Assembly (NCBI RefSeq): GCF_001043055.1
Contig: NZ_JYLF01000002.1
Coordinates: 434,001 to 498,000 of the forward strand
Length of the DNA stretch: 64,000 bases
Reading direction: 5' to 3'
Origin: Pseudomonas weihenstephanensis
Lineage (GTDB): Bacteria > Pseudomonadota > Gammaproteobacteria > Pseudomonadales > Pseudomonadaceae
Under the pieces are notes generated by a model. It did not search any database. It had not been told where the DNA came from and saw nothing but the letters and a program-made list of their open reading frames with translations. Made by a program: the position numbers and the translations under genes. Position 1 is the first letter of the stretch, and every line of letters begins with the position of its first letter. Of the stretch, positions 46,302 through 56,797 are shown piece after piece.

Positions 46302-46607
46302 TCAGGTGTCTTGTTTGTCTTCCAATACTTCGCCAGTTTTAGCATCCAGCGCTACATCCCACTGAACACCTTTGGCATCGGTCAGCTCAACTTCATAAAC
46401 CAGTTTGCCCAGTTTGTGATCCAGCTCTGTGTCTTGAATTGTGGCGCCCGGATGTTTGGCCAAGGCCGCTTGGTTGAGCTTTTCAAACGAGGTGATTTCA
46501 CCCGATTTCAGCAAGCCTTGAATATGGTCCGGGCGAACATCGGCTTGAGCCAGACCGGCAGTCAGTGTCAAAGCAGTGGCAGCGAACAATACGTTAAGTG
46601 CTTTCAT
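46302..46607 (-). CDS. PepSY-domain periplasmic protein
   Basis: Secreted protein of 101 residues: signal peptide of about 22 residues (MKALNVLFAATALTLTAGLAQA) followed by one PepSY domain (GEITSFEKLNQAALAKHPGA then ELDHKLGKLVYEVELTDAKGVQWDV). PepSY modules often inhibit proteases or act with a two-component system; no partner is adjacent. AGAGGAATT before the ATG at 46607 decides the start over the longer frame. Confidence 0.92.
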   Translation of the reverse strand: MKALNVLFAATALTLTAGLAQADVRPDHIQGLLKSGEITSFEKLNQAALAKHPGATIQDTELDHKLGKLVYEVELTDAKGVQWDVALDAKTGEVLEDKQDT

Positions 46608-46711
46608 GATTAATTCCTCTGGGGTGAGCTGTTTAAGTGGGGCCAGATTAACCATTACAACTTAATTCACGCTTAATTTTCGGCCTCACGCTTAAACAGA
46701 TGTGTAATCGC

Positions 46712-47839
46712 TCAGAAGCCGTTCTTTTCCAGTAGCTGATTGACGGTCAAAGGCGCAGGACGCTGGTAGTACTTGAGTAGTTCAGAGGCGCGGTTGGTGA
46801 AGATGCCGTCTACCCCGGCCGCCATGACTTTCGTGAAGTCCACCGGCTCGTCGATGGTGTATACGTGCACCAGCATGCCTTTGTCGTGAGTGGCCTTGTT
46901 CATCCAGGGCTGCACGAGGTCGAAGTAACTTTGGTCGCCGCCTTGCGTCAGTGCGGCTGACGGCCCTGTACCCATTGCGCCGTGGGCTTTGGCAAAGTCC
47001 AGCCATTGCAGGAACTCGGCGTGGTCTTTGGGTTGCTGTTTGGCGTAGTAAGCGGCTTTGTCCTTCTCGCCCGAATCGGCGAAGCTCACTTGGCTGTTGG
47101 GGGTCATGCCGCCTTCGCCGACCCACAGCAGGAGGATTTTAGGTGTGTCGGGCATTTCTTTTTGCAGCAGTTCCAGGCTGCTTTTTTCAAAGGTTTGCAG
47201 CACGACTCGGCCTTTGCCCTGGCCTACTTGAGGTTCGCCAGTGGTGACGGTGGCAGGTTGCAGCCAGCCACGTTTGCTCAGGTTGTTTTTCAGGTCGTGC
47301 TCAAGCCCGGGAAATTGCTTGGGCTCTTTGGTTTCGATGTACAGGCCCGGTTTGTGCTGCGGGCTGGCTTGGGCAATATCAATGATTTCGTCCAGCGTGA
47401 GGATTTGCAGACCTTTGTAGGACGGACGTGCGCGCTGTGGGTAGGCTTCATTGAACCAGCTGCCGGCATCCAGGGTTTTCAATTCCGCCATAGTGAAGGC
47501 GTTGGCCGGGCTGTCTTTGCGCGCCGGGAATTTTTTAGCCACGTCTGTGGTGCGCAGCAGGCTGTTGTCATGCAAAGCAAACAACACGCCGTCTTTGCTG
47601 CGCTGCAAGTCCATTTCCAGATAATCAGCGCCCAGGTCGCGGGCCAGTGTGTAAGAGGCAGCTGTTGATTCAGGGGCATCGAAAGAGGCACCGCGGTGGG
47701 CGATAACCGCCGGGTGCGGGATGCCATGAGCTTTGGCCACAACCGCTTGCGCGGAGTCCGATGCGCTGGCGGCATGTGCGCCACTCGTGCTCAGTAGCAG
47801 GCTGAGGAGCAGGGCGCTTTTGCCAAAAATATCAGGCAT
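46712..47839 (-). CDS. glpQ: Glycerophosphodiester phosphodiesterase, periplasmic
   Basis: Splits glycerophosphodiesters to glycerol-3-phosphate and an alcohol in the periplasm. 375 residues with a signal peptide of about 23 residues (ending SGAHA). The catalytic motif VIAHRGASFDAPESTAASY holds the HR(G) pair. Next come the metal ligands in YLEMDLQRSKDGVLFALHD, and EIIDIAQ and GIFTNRASELLKYY near the end. Normal GlpQ length. It stands alone, with no glp operon genes nearby. Confidence 0.93.
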   Translation of the reverse strand: MPDIFGKSALLLSLLLSTSGAHAASASDSAQAVVAKAHGIPHPAVIAHRGASFDAPESTAASYTLARDLGADYLEMDLQRSKDGVLFALHDNSLLRTTDVAKKFPARKDSPANAFTMAELKTLDAGSWFNEAYPQRARPSYKGLQILTLDEIIDIAQASPQHKPGLYIETKEPKQFPGLEHDLKNNLSKRGWLQPATVTTGEPQVGQGKGRVVLQTFEKSSLELLQKEMPDTPKILLLWVGEGGMTPNSQVSFADSGEKDKAAYYAKQQPKDHAEFLQWLDFAKAHGAMGTGPSAALTQGGDQSYFDLVQPWMNKATHDKGMLVHVYTIDEPVDFTKVMAAGVDGIFTNRASELLKYYQRPAPLTVNQLLEKNGF

Positions 47840-48070
47840 GGGATGAAGTCCTTTCGATCAGAAAAATAAGGACGTCTTTTTAACAACTGTCAGCCATTTC
47901 GGCTATCGAGAACCCGACATAAACGTGCGTCGTGTTTAATTTGCTGCGCTTTTTAGGTCTGGGCGCAGTATTCTTGCGCTCTAGAGCATCCCCGGCAGAG
48001 GGAACAGCCTTCAACCTTGTGTGTAAACCATCGTCCTTTGAGCCTTGCCGGCTCGTTAGTGGGGTTTACC

Positions 48071-48397
48071 ATGCGCATCACTTCAGAACTCATCTGTCAG
48101 GCCGCTGATCTACTTAACGGCTTTGTTGGTTTCAATCGTAAGACAGGCCAGCACATTGTCCGTTTCAGTGAAGATTCTTTCGGTATGGACGTCGCCGACG
48201 ACAACATCACGCCCACGTGCGAGTTTGTTTGGCAGGCAAGCGATGGCGACACCATGACCCTTAAACGGGCGTTGATTCAGTTATTGCTGGATCAAAATAT
48301 CGATGAGCGTTTGAACATCACCGAGCCTTTGCGCGTTTACATGAGTCGCGAGGCGTTGCCCGAAATCTGCGCCATCCGACGTTGCGTCAACAGCTAA
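48071..48397 (+). CDS. Conserved hypothetical Pseudomonas protein
   Basis: Protein of 108 residues, function unknown. It reads MRITSELICQAADLLNGFVG, then FNRKTGQHIVRFSEDSFGMDVADDNITPT and LKRALIQLLLDQNIDERLNITEPLRVYM. No signal peptide or membrane helix; mixed alpha/beta composition. The ATG at 48071 is preferred to 48017 because the upstream residues look non-coding; GTGGGG lies just before it. A stem-forming repeat shared with the convergent cyclase gene follows. Confidence 0.75.
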   Translation: MRITSELICQAADLLNGFVGFNRKTGQHIVRFSEDSFGMDVADDNITPTCEFVWQASDGDTMTLKRALIQLLLDQNIDERLNITEPLRVYMSREALPEICAIRRCVNS

Positions 48398-48429
48398 GAC
48401 GCCTTATGCATGACATTCGGGCGTCTTAG
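48394..48429. terminator. Inverted repeat between convergent genes
   Basis: CTAAGACGCC and GGCGTCTTAG with a 16-base loop, overlapping the stop of the upstream hypothetical gene. No T run on the plus strand, so function as a terminator is likely but unproven. Confidence 0.5.
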
Positions 48430-48446
48430 CCTGGGTTACTTAAGGC

Positions 48447-49535
48447 CTAACCTGGAAGCAGGTCGGCCGCGGCAACGCTGATTTTGTTGCGCCCGGTATT
48501 TTTCGCGATGTACAGCGCCTTGTCCGCTTCGTTAAGCCACTGTGAGGCATCATCGAAGTCGGGGCGGTACGAGGCCAGCCCGATGCTGAGGCTCACCTGC
48601 AAGCCGGGTTCATCGCCATCCAGCTCTTGGCTAAAGACCTGACGCAGGCGCTCCATGATGTCTTGCGTTTGTTCCAGGGAGCGATTGGGCACAATCACAC
48701 AAAACTCATCGCCGCCATAACGTCCGGCCAAGTCTTCAGCGCGCAGGTTGTCTTTAAGCTGTTTGCTGAATTTGCGCAGTACGCTGTCGCCCACGATATG
48801 GCCGTAGGTGTCATTGATACGTTTGAAGTGGTCGATATCAATCAGGGCCAAGGTTGCTTTAGCGCCTGTTTGCTGACACTGGTTGAAGCTTAGTTGCAGC
48901 AGGTCTTTCCATGAACCGTGGTTGAGCAGGCCCGTCAGGCTGTCAGTGCGGCTTAAAGCGCGCAGTGTGCGTTTGTGTTCCGCCAGTTTGATGGCCAGTC
49001 GATAGCACACCATGCCCACTGCGAATGGGTAGAGCGCCAACATGGGCAAGCAGGCGTAGATTTGCAGAGGGGTTGTGTGCGGGGTGAAGTTGATGCCCAG
49101 TAACGTCCACGCGATCAGTACACCGGCTATTTGTGCCAACGCTCCGCGAACCAGCGTCTTTTGCCCGCCCGCGGCGACATTATTCATGGTCATCATCGAC
49201 AGAATCGTCACGGTGGGCAGCGGGTTGAACTGAAAGCTGGCAGCCCAAAAACCACCGAAAAGCGAGTCGATGAGCATGTTGCGACGTTCGGTCTGGAACG
49301 GATACGCCGAGCGGGTCGATATTTTGAGGGCCACGTGCGGCCAGACAAACCCATTGAACAGCAACAGCCCCCAGATCCAGGGGGGCATATCGAGCGGATA
49401 GAGAGCCGCCATCACGCTGAAACAACCAATTCCCAGGCCCACGGTACGCGGCACGTAGATACGTCTGGCGAATGACAGGCCTTTGCCGCGTTGATTGTCC
49501 ATAAGGGTCTGCATTAAAGAAAGGGTTCGGTGCAT
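48447..49535 (-). CDS. MASE2-GGDEF diguanylate cyclase (AdrA/DgcC-like)
   Basis: Makes cyclic di-GMP, promoting attachment and exopolysaccharide. 362 residues. The N-terminal MASE2 membrane domain spans about 25-185 with several helices (GLGIGCFSVMAALYPLDMPPW, ALAQIAGVLIAWTLLGI). The GGDEF domain follows, with intact active site AGRYGGDEFCVIVP and the RxxD inhibitory site as RAED five residues earlier, so product inhibition is expected. LIDIDHFKRINDTYGHIVGD is also complete. In enterobacteria this architecture (DgcC) controls cellulose. Confidence 0.92.
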   Translation of the reverse strand: MHRTLSLMQTLMDNQRGKGLSFARRIYVPRTVGLGIGCFSVMAALYPLDMPPWIWGLLLFNGFVWPHVALKISTRSAYPFQTERRNMLIDSLFGGFWAASFQFNPLPTVTILSMMTMNNVAAGGQKTLVRGALAQIAGVLIAWTLLGINFTPHTTPLQIYACLPMLALYPFAVGMVCYRLAIKLAEHKRTLRALSRTDSLTGLLNHGSWKDLLQLSFNQCQQTGAKATLALIDIDHFKRINDTYGHIVGDSVLRKFSKQLKDNLRAEDLAGRYGGDEFCVIVPNRSLEQTQDIMERLRQVFSQELDGDEPGLQVSLSIGLASYRPDFDDASQWLNEADKALYIAKNTGRNKISVAAADLLPG

Positions 49536-49970
49536 GCCTGTGGGGTTTGAGGCATTGCCGCGTGTTGTTTTATTCAGCGCGCATTGTCGATTATGACGTG
49601 CGTAATATTCAGCAAAAATTTAAGCATTTGCAGTCATTATGCTCAAGCGTAGCTGCTGGGCACCGATCAAGAGACGGGTTGCAGTCGCTAATGCGCCGCA
49701 GTTTTAATTTCGTGACCCGAAAATGACGATTAACCTTCTATCGCTCTTAAAGCGGCGTAGTAATCACGTTCGGTAATGGCACGCTTGATACGACCCTCCA
49801 TTACGGGCGCGAGCGGTTTGATCGCATTGTGGCGTTGGTTGAGCACAACAGCGTGCTCATCACAACGCCACAGAGGGACGGGACGTTTAACCTGATGGGT
49901 TCTCACATGGGGCGGCGTTTGGGGCTTGATGCAATGCGTGTTGAGCGGGTGCGCTGAGAAAAGCGGGCAC
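49536..49970. other. Intergenic region holding one short ORF
   Basis: About 435 bases between the cyclase start and the XRE gene. The cyclase promoter should be at the left. The right half contains a 58-codon open frame (separate entry). No repeat or RNA gene was recognised. Confidence 0.5.
49730..49906 (-). CDS. Small ORF downstream of the XRE gene, hypothetical
   Basis: A 58-codon frame starting at a GTG: VRTHQVKRPVPLWRCDEHAV, then LNQRHNAIKPLAPVMEGRIK and RAITERDYYAALRAIEG. It reads as ordinary protein with a basic start and a helical end, and the frame stays open to a stop just inside the XRE gene's end. There is no ribosome site before the GTG and no ATG upstream in frame, so it may be the tail of a decayed gene. 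It follows the XRE regulator in the same direction. I do not recognise the sequence. Confidence 0.4.
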   Translation of the reverse strand: MRTHQVKRPVPLWRCDEHAVVLNQRHNAIKPLAPVMEGRIKRAITERDYYAALRAIEG

Positions 49971-50288
49971 TCACTCGATCATTGCGAAATCTTCGCGACC
50001 TGCAGGGTCAGGTGTTGTGCCGCGAATGTTCCCGCCTCTGCTGGGGGCAAACCCCGGAAAGAACACCAGGCCTTCAGCTTCGAGCCGGTGCGCAAGCGCT
50101 AGCAGGGTTACATCCCTGATGGGTTCGCCCGCCTCAAAGCGTTGAATGGCAGGCACCGAAACCTTGGATGCGTGGCTCAATTGCTCAAAGTTCCAGCCCA
50201 GTATTTCGCGGGCCTGGGCGCAGTGCAGTGGTGTGAATTGATAAATGATGATTTGCTCAAGCGTACTGCGCATCGCTGATGGGTGCAT
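49971..50288 (-). CDS. XRE-family transcriptional regulator
   Basis: Small DNA-binding protein of 105 residues. The Cro/C1-type helix-turn-helix is QAREILGWNFEQLSHASKVSVPAIQRFEAGE, followed by VTLLALAHRLEAEGLVFFPG, the usual end of this regulator class. A Ser/Gly/Thr-rich tail follows. GGAG seven bases before the ATG supports the start. Its target is unknown; the short ORF just downstream is the only close partner in the same direction. Confidence 0.85.
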   Translation of the reverse strand: MHPSAMRSTLEQIIIYQFTPLHCAQAREILGWNFEQLSHASKVSVPAIQRFEAGEPIRDVTLLALAHRLEAEGLVFFPGFAPSRGGNIRGTTPDPAGREDFAMIE

Positions 50289-50483
50289 GAGGATTCTCCG
50301 TGGCTGATTCGCTGCTTAAAAATACTGTGTTTTTATACAGTTGTCTTCAAGGGTGATCAAATCCATATTTTTGATCAGTGCCATCGCGCAACAGCGCTCC
50401 CAGCCCACCAATTCAGCTGCCGGGCACAGAGGTGATACGTCGAAAATTTCGATATAAACGCTGCGCAAAAAAAGCGGGCCAAT

Positions 50484-50511
50484 AAAAAGGCCGCCCGCAG
50501 GCAGCCTTTTT
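50484..50511. terminator. Bidirectional terminator after nrdB
   Basis: AAAAAGGC and GCCTTTTT outer arms with an inner GCC/GGC pair and a CGCA loop. It lies about 25 bases after the nrdB stop, with T runs on both exits. Confidence 0.8.
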
Positions 50512-50536
50512 AATTAGCGAATCATCACCTCTGGAA

Positions 50537-51787
50537 TCAATCCCAGCTCAGTGCGCCGCCTGTTTGGTACTCAATGACCCGCGTCTCGAAGAAGTTCTTT
50601 TCTTTCTTCAAGTCCATGATTTCGCTCATCCAGGGGAACGGGTTAGTCGTGCCCGGATACTCTTCTTTCAGGCCGATTTGCGACAGGCGGCGATTAGCGA
50701 TGAACTTGAGGTAGTCCTCCATCATCGCCGCGTTCATGCCCAATACGCCGCGCGGCATGGTGTCACGTGCGTATTCGATTTCCAGCTGAGTGCCTTGCAG
50801 GATCATCTGCGACGCTTCTTCCTTCATGTCGGCATCCCACAGGTGCGGGTTTTCGATTTTGATCTGGTTGATCACATCGATGCCGAAGTTCAGGTGCATG
50901 GATTCGTCGCGCAGGATGTACTGGAACTGTTCGGCAACGCCCGTCATCTTGTTGCGGCGGCCCATCGACAGGATCTGGGTGAAGCCGCAGTAGAAGAAGA
51001 TGCCTTCAAGCACGCAGTAGTAAGCGATCAGGTTGCGCAGCAGTTCTTTGTCGGTTTCAACAGTGCCGGTTTCGAACTTCGGATCGGAGATCGAGCGGGT
51101 GTACTTCAAGCCCCAGGTGGCCTTTTTAGCGACCGACGGGATCTCGTGGTACATGTTGAAGATCTCGCCTTCATCCATGGCCAGCGATTCGATGCAGTAC
51201 TGGTACGCGTGGGTGTGGATCGCCTCTTCGAAAGCCTGGCGCAGGATGTACTGGCGGCACTCGGGGTTGGTGATCAGGCGGTACACGGCCAGTACCAGGT
51301 TGTTGGCAACCAGGGAGTCGGCGGTGGAGAAGAAGCCCAGGTTGCGCATGACGATGCGGCGCTCGTCGTCGGTCAGGCCTTCGGGGTTTTTCCAGAGGGC
51401 GATGTCGGCAGTCATGTTGACTTCTTGCGGCATCCAGTGGTTTGCGCAACCGTCCAGGTACTTCTGCCACGCCCAGTCGTACTTGAACGGTACGAGCTGG
51501 TTAAGGTCGGCGCGGCAGTTGATCATCATCTTTTCGTCAACGGCGACGCGGGCGCTGGCGCCTTCGAGTTCGGCCAGGCCTTCTGCGATGTCTAGGTTGT
51601 CCAGCGCGGCCTTGGCGCGCTTGATGGCTTCGGAGTCGTTGGCCGTGACGGCACGCGCTTCCTGAGCTGCAACGCCACCGGCGGTGTCTAGCCGGTCCAT
51701 GTTGGCTTCGGTTGCGTGGCCTGCGTTGGCGCCTTTGACGGCGGCTTCGCCTTCATCTTCTTTGTCGAATTCGTCCCAGCTCAGCAT
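50537..51787 (-). CDS. nrdB: Ribonucleoside-diphosphate reductase, class Ia beta subunit
   Basis: Small subunit carrying the diiron-tyrosyl radical for aerobic deoxyribonucleotide synthesis. 416 residues, with the ~80-residue N-terminal extension usual in Pseudomonas ([14 protein letters not shown]...). Iron-ligand helices are seen at [33 protein letters not shown] and [12 protein letters not shown]. The C-terminal ...[10 protein letters not shown] supplies the peptide that binds NrdA. AGGAG precedes the ATG at 51787. The large-subunit gene nrdA is not upstream in this window; the next gene in that direction is a small repeat protein. Confidence 0.95.
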   Translation of the reverse strand: MLSWDEFDKEDEGEAAVKGANAGHATEANMDRLDTAGGVAAQEARAVTANDSEAIKRAKAALDNLDIAEGLAELEGASARVAVDEKMMINCRADLNQLVPFKYDWAWQKYLDGCANHWMPQEVNMTADIALWKNPEGLTDDERRIVMRNLGFFSTADSLVANNLVLAVYRLITNPECRQYILRQAFEEAIHTHAYQYCIESLAMDEGEIFNMYHEIPSVAKKATWGLKYTRSISDPKFETGTVETDKELLRNLIAYYCVLEGIFFYCGFTQILSMGRRNKMTGVAEQFQYILRDESMHLNFGIDVINQIKIENPHLWDADMKEEASQMILQGTQLEIEYARDTMPRGVLGMNAAMMEDYLKFIANRRLSQIGLKEEYPGTTNPFPWMSEIMDLKKEKNFFETRVIEYQTGGALSWD

Positions 51788-52282
51788 GACGTGTCGTCTC
51801 CTGCGTGAGGGCCAATGCCCGTGTAACAACGCTATGGTCAGGTTGTTTCACAGCCATAGGCCGCTTGGATCTAAGGAATGTTGCTTGCAGCAGCGGTAAG
51901 CGCACGCAAAAACATGAATGTATTCGTAGGGTTGGCCCGCTGTCGCTGAGGGGATGCAGTGGTTTGTGCATCTCAACCTGGCCGAGGAGCCGGAGCAGCG
52001 TGGGTTTATAGCCCAGAGAGGGGATATATCAAGCCCGTTTGACGGCCGCAGTATACGGGTTTTGTACCGGGTATTTCAGCCAGTTTTTTTTCGGACGATG
52101 CGACGAAATGCCCTAAATTTGGCCTGGACTTGCGCTTGGGTTAGGCGGGGCGCGGGTTTGTCTGCGAGGATTTATTTTGCAGCATGGCTAAGCGGTCGAG
52201 TGACCTGCGGTGCAGAAGGAGGCGGGGGGTGTCGGGTGTGGACTAAGCCCGGCCGAAACCGGGCGTTAAGTCACAGGGGGCA
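51788..52282 (-). promoter_or_regulatory. nrdB upstream region
   Basis: About 495 bases with no gene I can support. It should hold the nrdB promoter. A stretch reading TTGATATATCCCC on the minus strand (about 52018-52030) is a weak half-match to NrdR boxes. Near 52247-52264 a small GCCCGG/CCGGGC hairpin probably ends the neighbouring repeat-protein gene. Confidence 0.4.
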
Positions 52283-52540
52283 TCAGCCCAAACGGTGGCC
52301 GTTGGTACGGTCATAGCCGTCCTCAGCAAAAGAGGCTGAGCGAGTGTTGTCATAACCGTCCTCAGCAAAAGAAGCTGAGCGAGTGTTGTCATAACCGTCT
52401 TCGGCAAAAGAGGCTGAGCGAGTGCTGTCGTAACCGTCTTCGGCAAAAGTGGCCGCGTGCGTGCGGTCGTAACCGTCGGCCGCAAAAGCTGCGCTGGCCA
52501 ATACCGATAGACTAAAAGCCAATATCAGTGAGCGTTTCAT
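52283..52540 (-). CDS. Small secreted protein with 13-residue tandem repeats
   Basis: Protein of 85 residues: signal peptide 1-20 (MKRSLILAFSLSVLASAAFA), then almost entirely repeats. Units begin at residues 32, 45, 58 and 71 with the consensus FAEDGYDNTRSAS; a partial unit ADGYDRTHAAT starts at 21. Net acidic; each unit has an invariant DGYD. The export signal and the regular repeat point to a periplasmic or surface role, possibly metal or polymer binding, but no function is established here. I recall similar DGxDR repeat proteins in other pseudomonads. Single gene, followed by a small hairpin. Confidence 0.8.
   Translation of the reverse strand: MKRSLILAFSLSVLASAAFAADGYDRTHAATFAEDGYDSTRSASFAEDGYDNTRSASFAEDGYDNTRSASFAEDGYDRTNGHRLG
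52292..52480 (-). repeat. 39-base coding tandem repeat
   Basis: Four to five near-identical 39-base units, each coding one 13-residue repeat; the two central units differ at only a few bases. Such arrays can gain or lose units in frame. Confidence 0.85.
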
Positions 52541-52675
52541 TAACGTCTGTCCTGAAGGTTTTATTCGCGGGGAGTGAACAGTTCAATACACACTGCCGTG
52601 CATCGAAAGTTATAAGTTCAAGCCTGGAGATACACGCCATAAAAGAGGGCGCTTTAAGCATTTAACAACGGCACG

Positions 52676-52939
52676 TTAGCCGTTGGAGCAACCATTACCC
52701 ATCACGCGGTATTCGAGGGTGTGTTGCATGCCGTGGGAGTCTTCATAAACCATTTGTGCCGGTACAACTTCACACACGCTGGGCACTTCGCTCATGGAGA
52801 TAACTTTGGCAATGTCCAGCTCGGAAGAATAAGAATAGTGTTCAACGGCCGGTGACTGGCTGGAAACAGGGGTGCTGACTTCATCCGCCATGGCGGTTAA
52901 ACACACACTGCTGAGGGCCAGAACTAACAACGCTTTCAT
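52676..52939 (-). CDS. DUF2790 family secreted small protein
   Basis: Periplasmic protein of 87 residues: signal peptide of 18 residues (MKALLVLALSSVCLTAMA), then a DUF2790 domain (VEHYSYSSELDIAKVISMSE, SVCEVVPAQMVYEDSHGMQHTLEYRVMGNGC). Two cysteines can form a disulfide. DUF2790 proteins are frequent in Pseudomonas, often several per genome and metal-responsive; exact role unknown. It follows no operon partner, though the repeat protein lies 135 bases downstream in the same direction. Confidence 0.88.
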   Translation of the reverse strand: MKALLVLALSSVCLTAMADEVSTPVSSQSPAVEHYSYSSELDIAKVISMSEVPSVCEVVPAQMVYEDSHGMQHTLEYRVMGNGCSNG

Positions 52940-53358
52940 TTCAGTTTTACCTGTTTTCGGTCGAGTGGGATCACGTAGCCCTTATGAGGCCACGTGTGAA
53001 ACTTCATCAGTTAAGTGCGACTAAACTTGCCTTCGTGGGGGCTGTCACTTGCGTTAATCGCAGTGCCTTGGTTGGCGAGATGAATTTTATGCCTGCGCCG
53101 GACGGGCATATAGGGGGACTTTTGATAAAGACTGTTGACAGATTTTGCAACAATCGTAGAAAACAAGCCGTGTCAGGTGTTTTTGAGCGTGTCGTTCTGG
53201 GTTGCCAAGCCCTGTAAGCACTGTGCTTGAGCCTTCAATACAAAAGCTGTGTTTTTTCTACGCGTTTCTTACTACCAACGTCGAATGGAAGTCGTACGGT
53301 AGCCCGGCTAAAACAGGGTCATAAAACAACAACTACAAAAATAATTGAGGTGTGAAAC
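52940..53358 (+). promoter_or_regulatory. Divergent region upstream of acsA
   Basis: About 420 bases between the DUF2790 start and acsA. It must contain both promoters. A 77-codon frame at 52984-53217 has no recognisable protein character and I treat it as non-coding. No clear operator found. Confidence 0.4.
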
Positions 53359-55314
<1,956 letters not shown>

Positions 55315-55332
55315 GGCGCCGCTTGCTTGAGC

Positions 55333-55369
55333 AAACCCCCGTCCGGCATTGCCTGGCGGGGGTTTTTAT
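55333..55369 (+). terminator. Terminator after acsA
   Basis: AAACCCCCG and CGGGGGTTT arms enclosing a GGCATTGCC inner hairpin, then TTTTT. Confidence 0.88.
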
Positions 55370-55739
55370 TGATGGGCCAGGCACAATCGGTAGGCGCGCT
55401 GACGTGTTAGGGGGGGGGGCGCCTCATATGACTCGTCAACGGCCACCTGTTTTGCGCGCGCGCTGCCTGGCCGGCAGTTGAGGGGCGCAGGTGAGGTGTT
55501 ACCGCATGTGTAACCGGGTGCGCGAAAACGGGGCCTTGCGCCACGTACAGCACTGTTTTAGAGCCTTGTTATGGGGGCTGAAAAATAAGATGAAACGCTA
55601 CACTTGCCGGAATAGAAGGCTTTGCGAATAATAGGCCCGCTATTTGCAACTCATATAGGTTCTATATCAATTGCTCTTGCATTAATTTGAAGGGCTGTCA
55701 ATGCCTCGGGTCGCATTTCTCAGTGCATCTGTAATTTGT

Positions 55740-55790
55740 TGTCGCATTGAAGAAATAACGGCGTGAAGCCTGTCGTTAGAATGCCGATCA
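55740..55790 (+). promoter_or_regulatory. ArgR operator candidate upstream of aotJ
   Basis: TGTCGC at 55740-55745, eight bases, then AA fits the Pseudomonas ArgR half-site TGTCGC-N8-AA exactly. A second, weaker TGTCGT copy starts at 55771 in the same orientation, the direct-repeat arrangement known for ArgR. Confidence 0.65.
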
Positions 55791-55921
55791 CTCGCTCGTC
55801 GTTGTTGTGCTGACCCCAGTGCAACGCCAGTAGCACGTGGCGCCGCATTCCCGGTTTAACCTCCGCATATTGGGCTTACGCTCATTCTGCATTTATTGCC
55901 CTTTACCGATGGAGTCCTAAG

Positions 55922-56707
55922 ATGAAGAAACTCGTGCTTCTTGGCGCCCTGGCGCTGTCTGTGCTGTCCATGCAGGCTTTCGCTGATCAAAAACCTTTGA
56001 AAATGGGTATCGAAGCGGCCTACCCTCCGTTCGCCTCCAAGGCACCGGATGGCAGCATCGTTGGTTTTGACTACGACATCGGTAACGCACTGTGCGAGCA
56101 GATGCAGGTCAAGTGCACGTGGGTTGAGCAGGAATTCGATGGCCTGATCCCGGCGCTTAAAGTGCGCAAGATCGACGCCATCCTGTCCTCGATGTCCATC
56201 ACTGACGACCGCAAAAAATCTGTCGATTTCACCACTCGTTATTACCTGACTCCAGCGCGTCTGGTGATGAAGGAAGGCGCCGTTGTCAGCGACAGCCTTG
56301 ATGAACTCAAGGGCAAGAAAATTGGCGTGCAGCGCGGTTCGATCCACGACCGTTTTGCCAAGGAAGTGCTGGCGCCTAAAGGGGCCACCATTGTTCCTTA
56401 CGGCTCGCAGAACGAAATCTACCTCGACGTAGAAGCCGGTCGCCTTGATGGCACCGTGGCGGACGCGACGCTGTTGCAAGACGGCTTCCTCAAAACCCCT
56501 GCGGGCAAGGGCTACGCGTTTGTAGGTCCGCAGTTCACTGACGCCAAGTACTTTGGTGACGGCATCGGTATCGCCGTGCGTAAAGGCGACAAGGAGCATC
56601 TGGATCAGATCAACGCAGCGATTGCGGCGATTCGTGCCAACGGCAAATACAAGCAAATCCAGGACAAATACTTCGACTTCGATATTTACGGCGCAGACGC
56701 CAAGTAA
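55922..56707 (+). CDS. aotJ: Arginine/ornithine ABC transporter, substrate-binding protein
   Basis: Periplasmic binding protein, 261 residues, signal peptide about 21 residues (ending SMQAFA). The mature start [20 protein letters not shown] and the following [32 protein letters not shown] belong to the lysine/arginine/ornithine-binding class. [20 protein letters not shown] and [11 protein letters not shown] are intact. First gene of aotJQMP-argR. A TAAG-type spacing and AT-rich leader precede it; ArgR sites lie upstream. Confidence 0.93.
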   Translation: MKKLVLLGALALSVLSMQAFADQKPLKMGIEAAYPPFASKAPDGSIVGFDYDIGNALCEQMQVKCTWVEQEFDGLIPALKVRKIDAILSSMSITDDRKKSVDFTTRYYLTPARLVMKEGAVVSDSLDELKGKKIGVQRGSIHDRFAKEVLAPKGATIVPYGSQNEIYLDVEAGRLDGTVADATLLQDGFLKTPAGKGYAFVGPQFTDAKYFGDGIGIAVRKGDKEHLDQINAAIAAIRANGKYKQIQDKYFDFDIYGADAK

Positions 56708-56797
56708 GTCATCGCAGCACTCTGTCCTGAATGGCGCAAGCAACAGAATTTCTGAAGTTTGCGCCATTTTTTCATTCAAATTTTGAGGACCTGAATC

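Larger units (their letters stand above)
55315..55921 (+). promoter_or_regulatory. Long intergenic region between acsA and aotJ
   Basis: About 600 bases. After the acsA terminator there is a run of ten G (55410-55419) and a GC-rich stretch with no supported gene (only a 17-codon ORF from 55428). The right half is AT-richer and holds the ArgR-type sites and aotJ promoter. Confidence 0.5.

Noticed and set aside
50564..51595. 343-codon plus-strand ORF over nrdB
   Set aside because: Antisense shadow of nrdB, which has complete iron-ligand motifs.
52292..52480. CRISPR-like spaced repeat
   Set aside because: The 39-base units are directly adjacent, in frame and encode a protein repeat; there are no spacers.
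52984..53217. 77-codon ORF upstream of acsA
   Set aside because: No ribosome site or protein-like pattern; it lies where the acsA and DUF2790-gene promoters must be.
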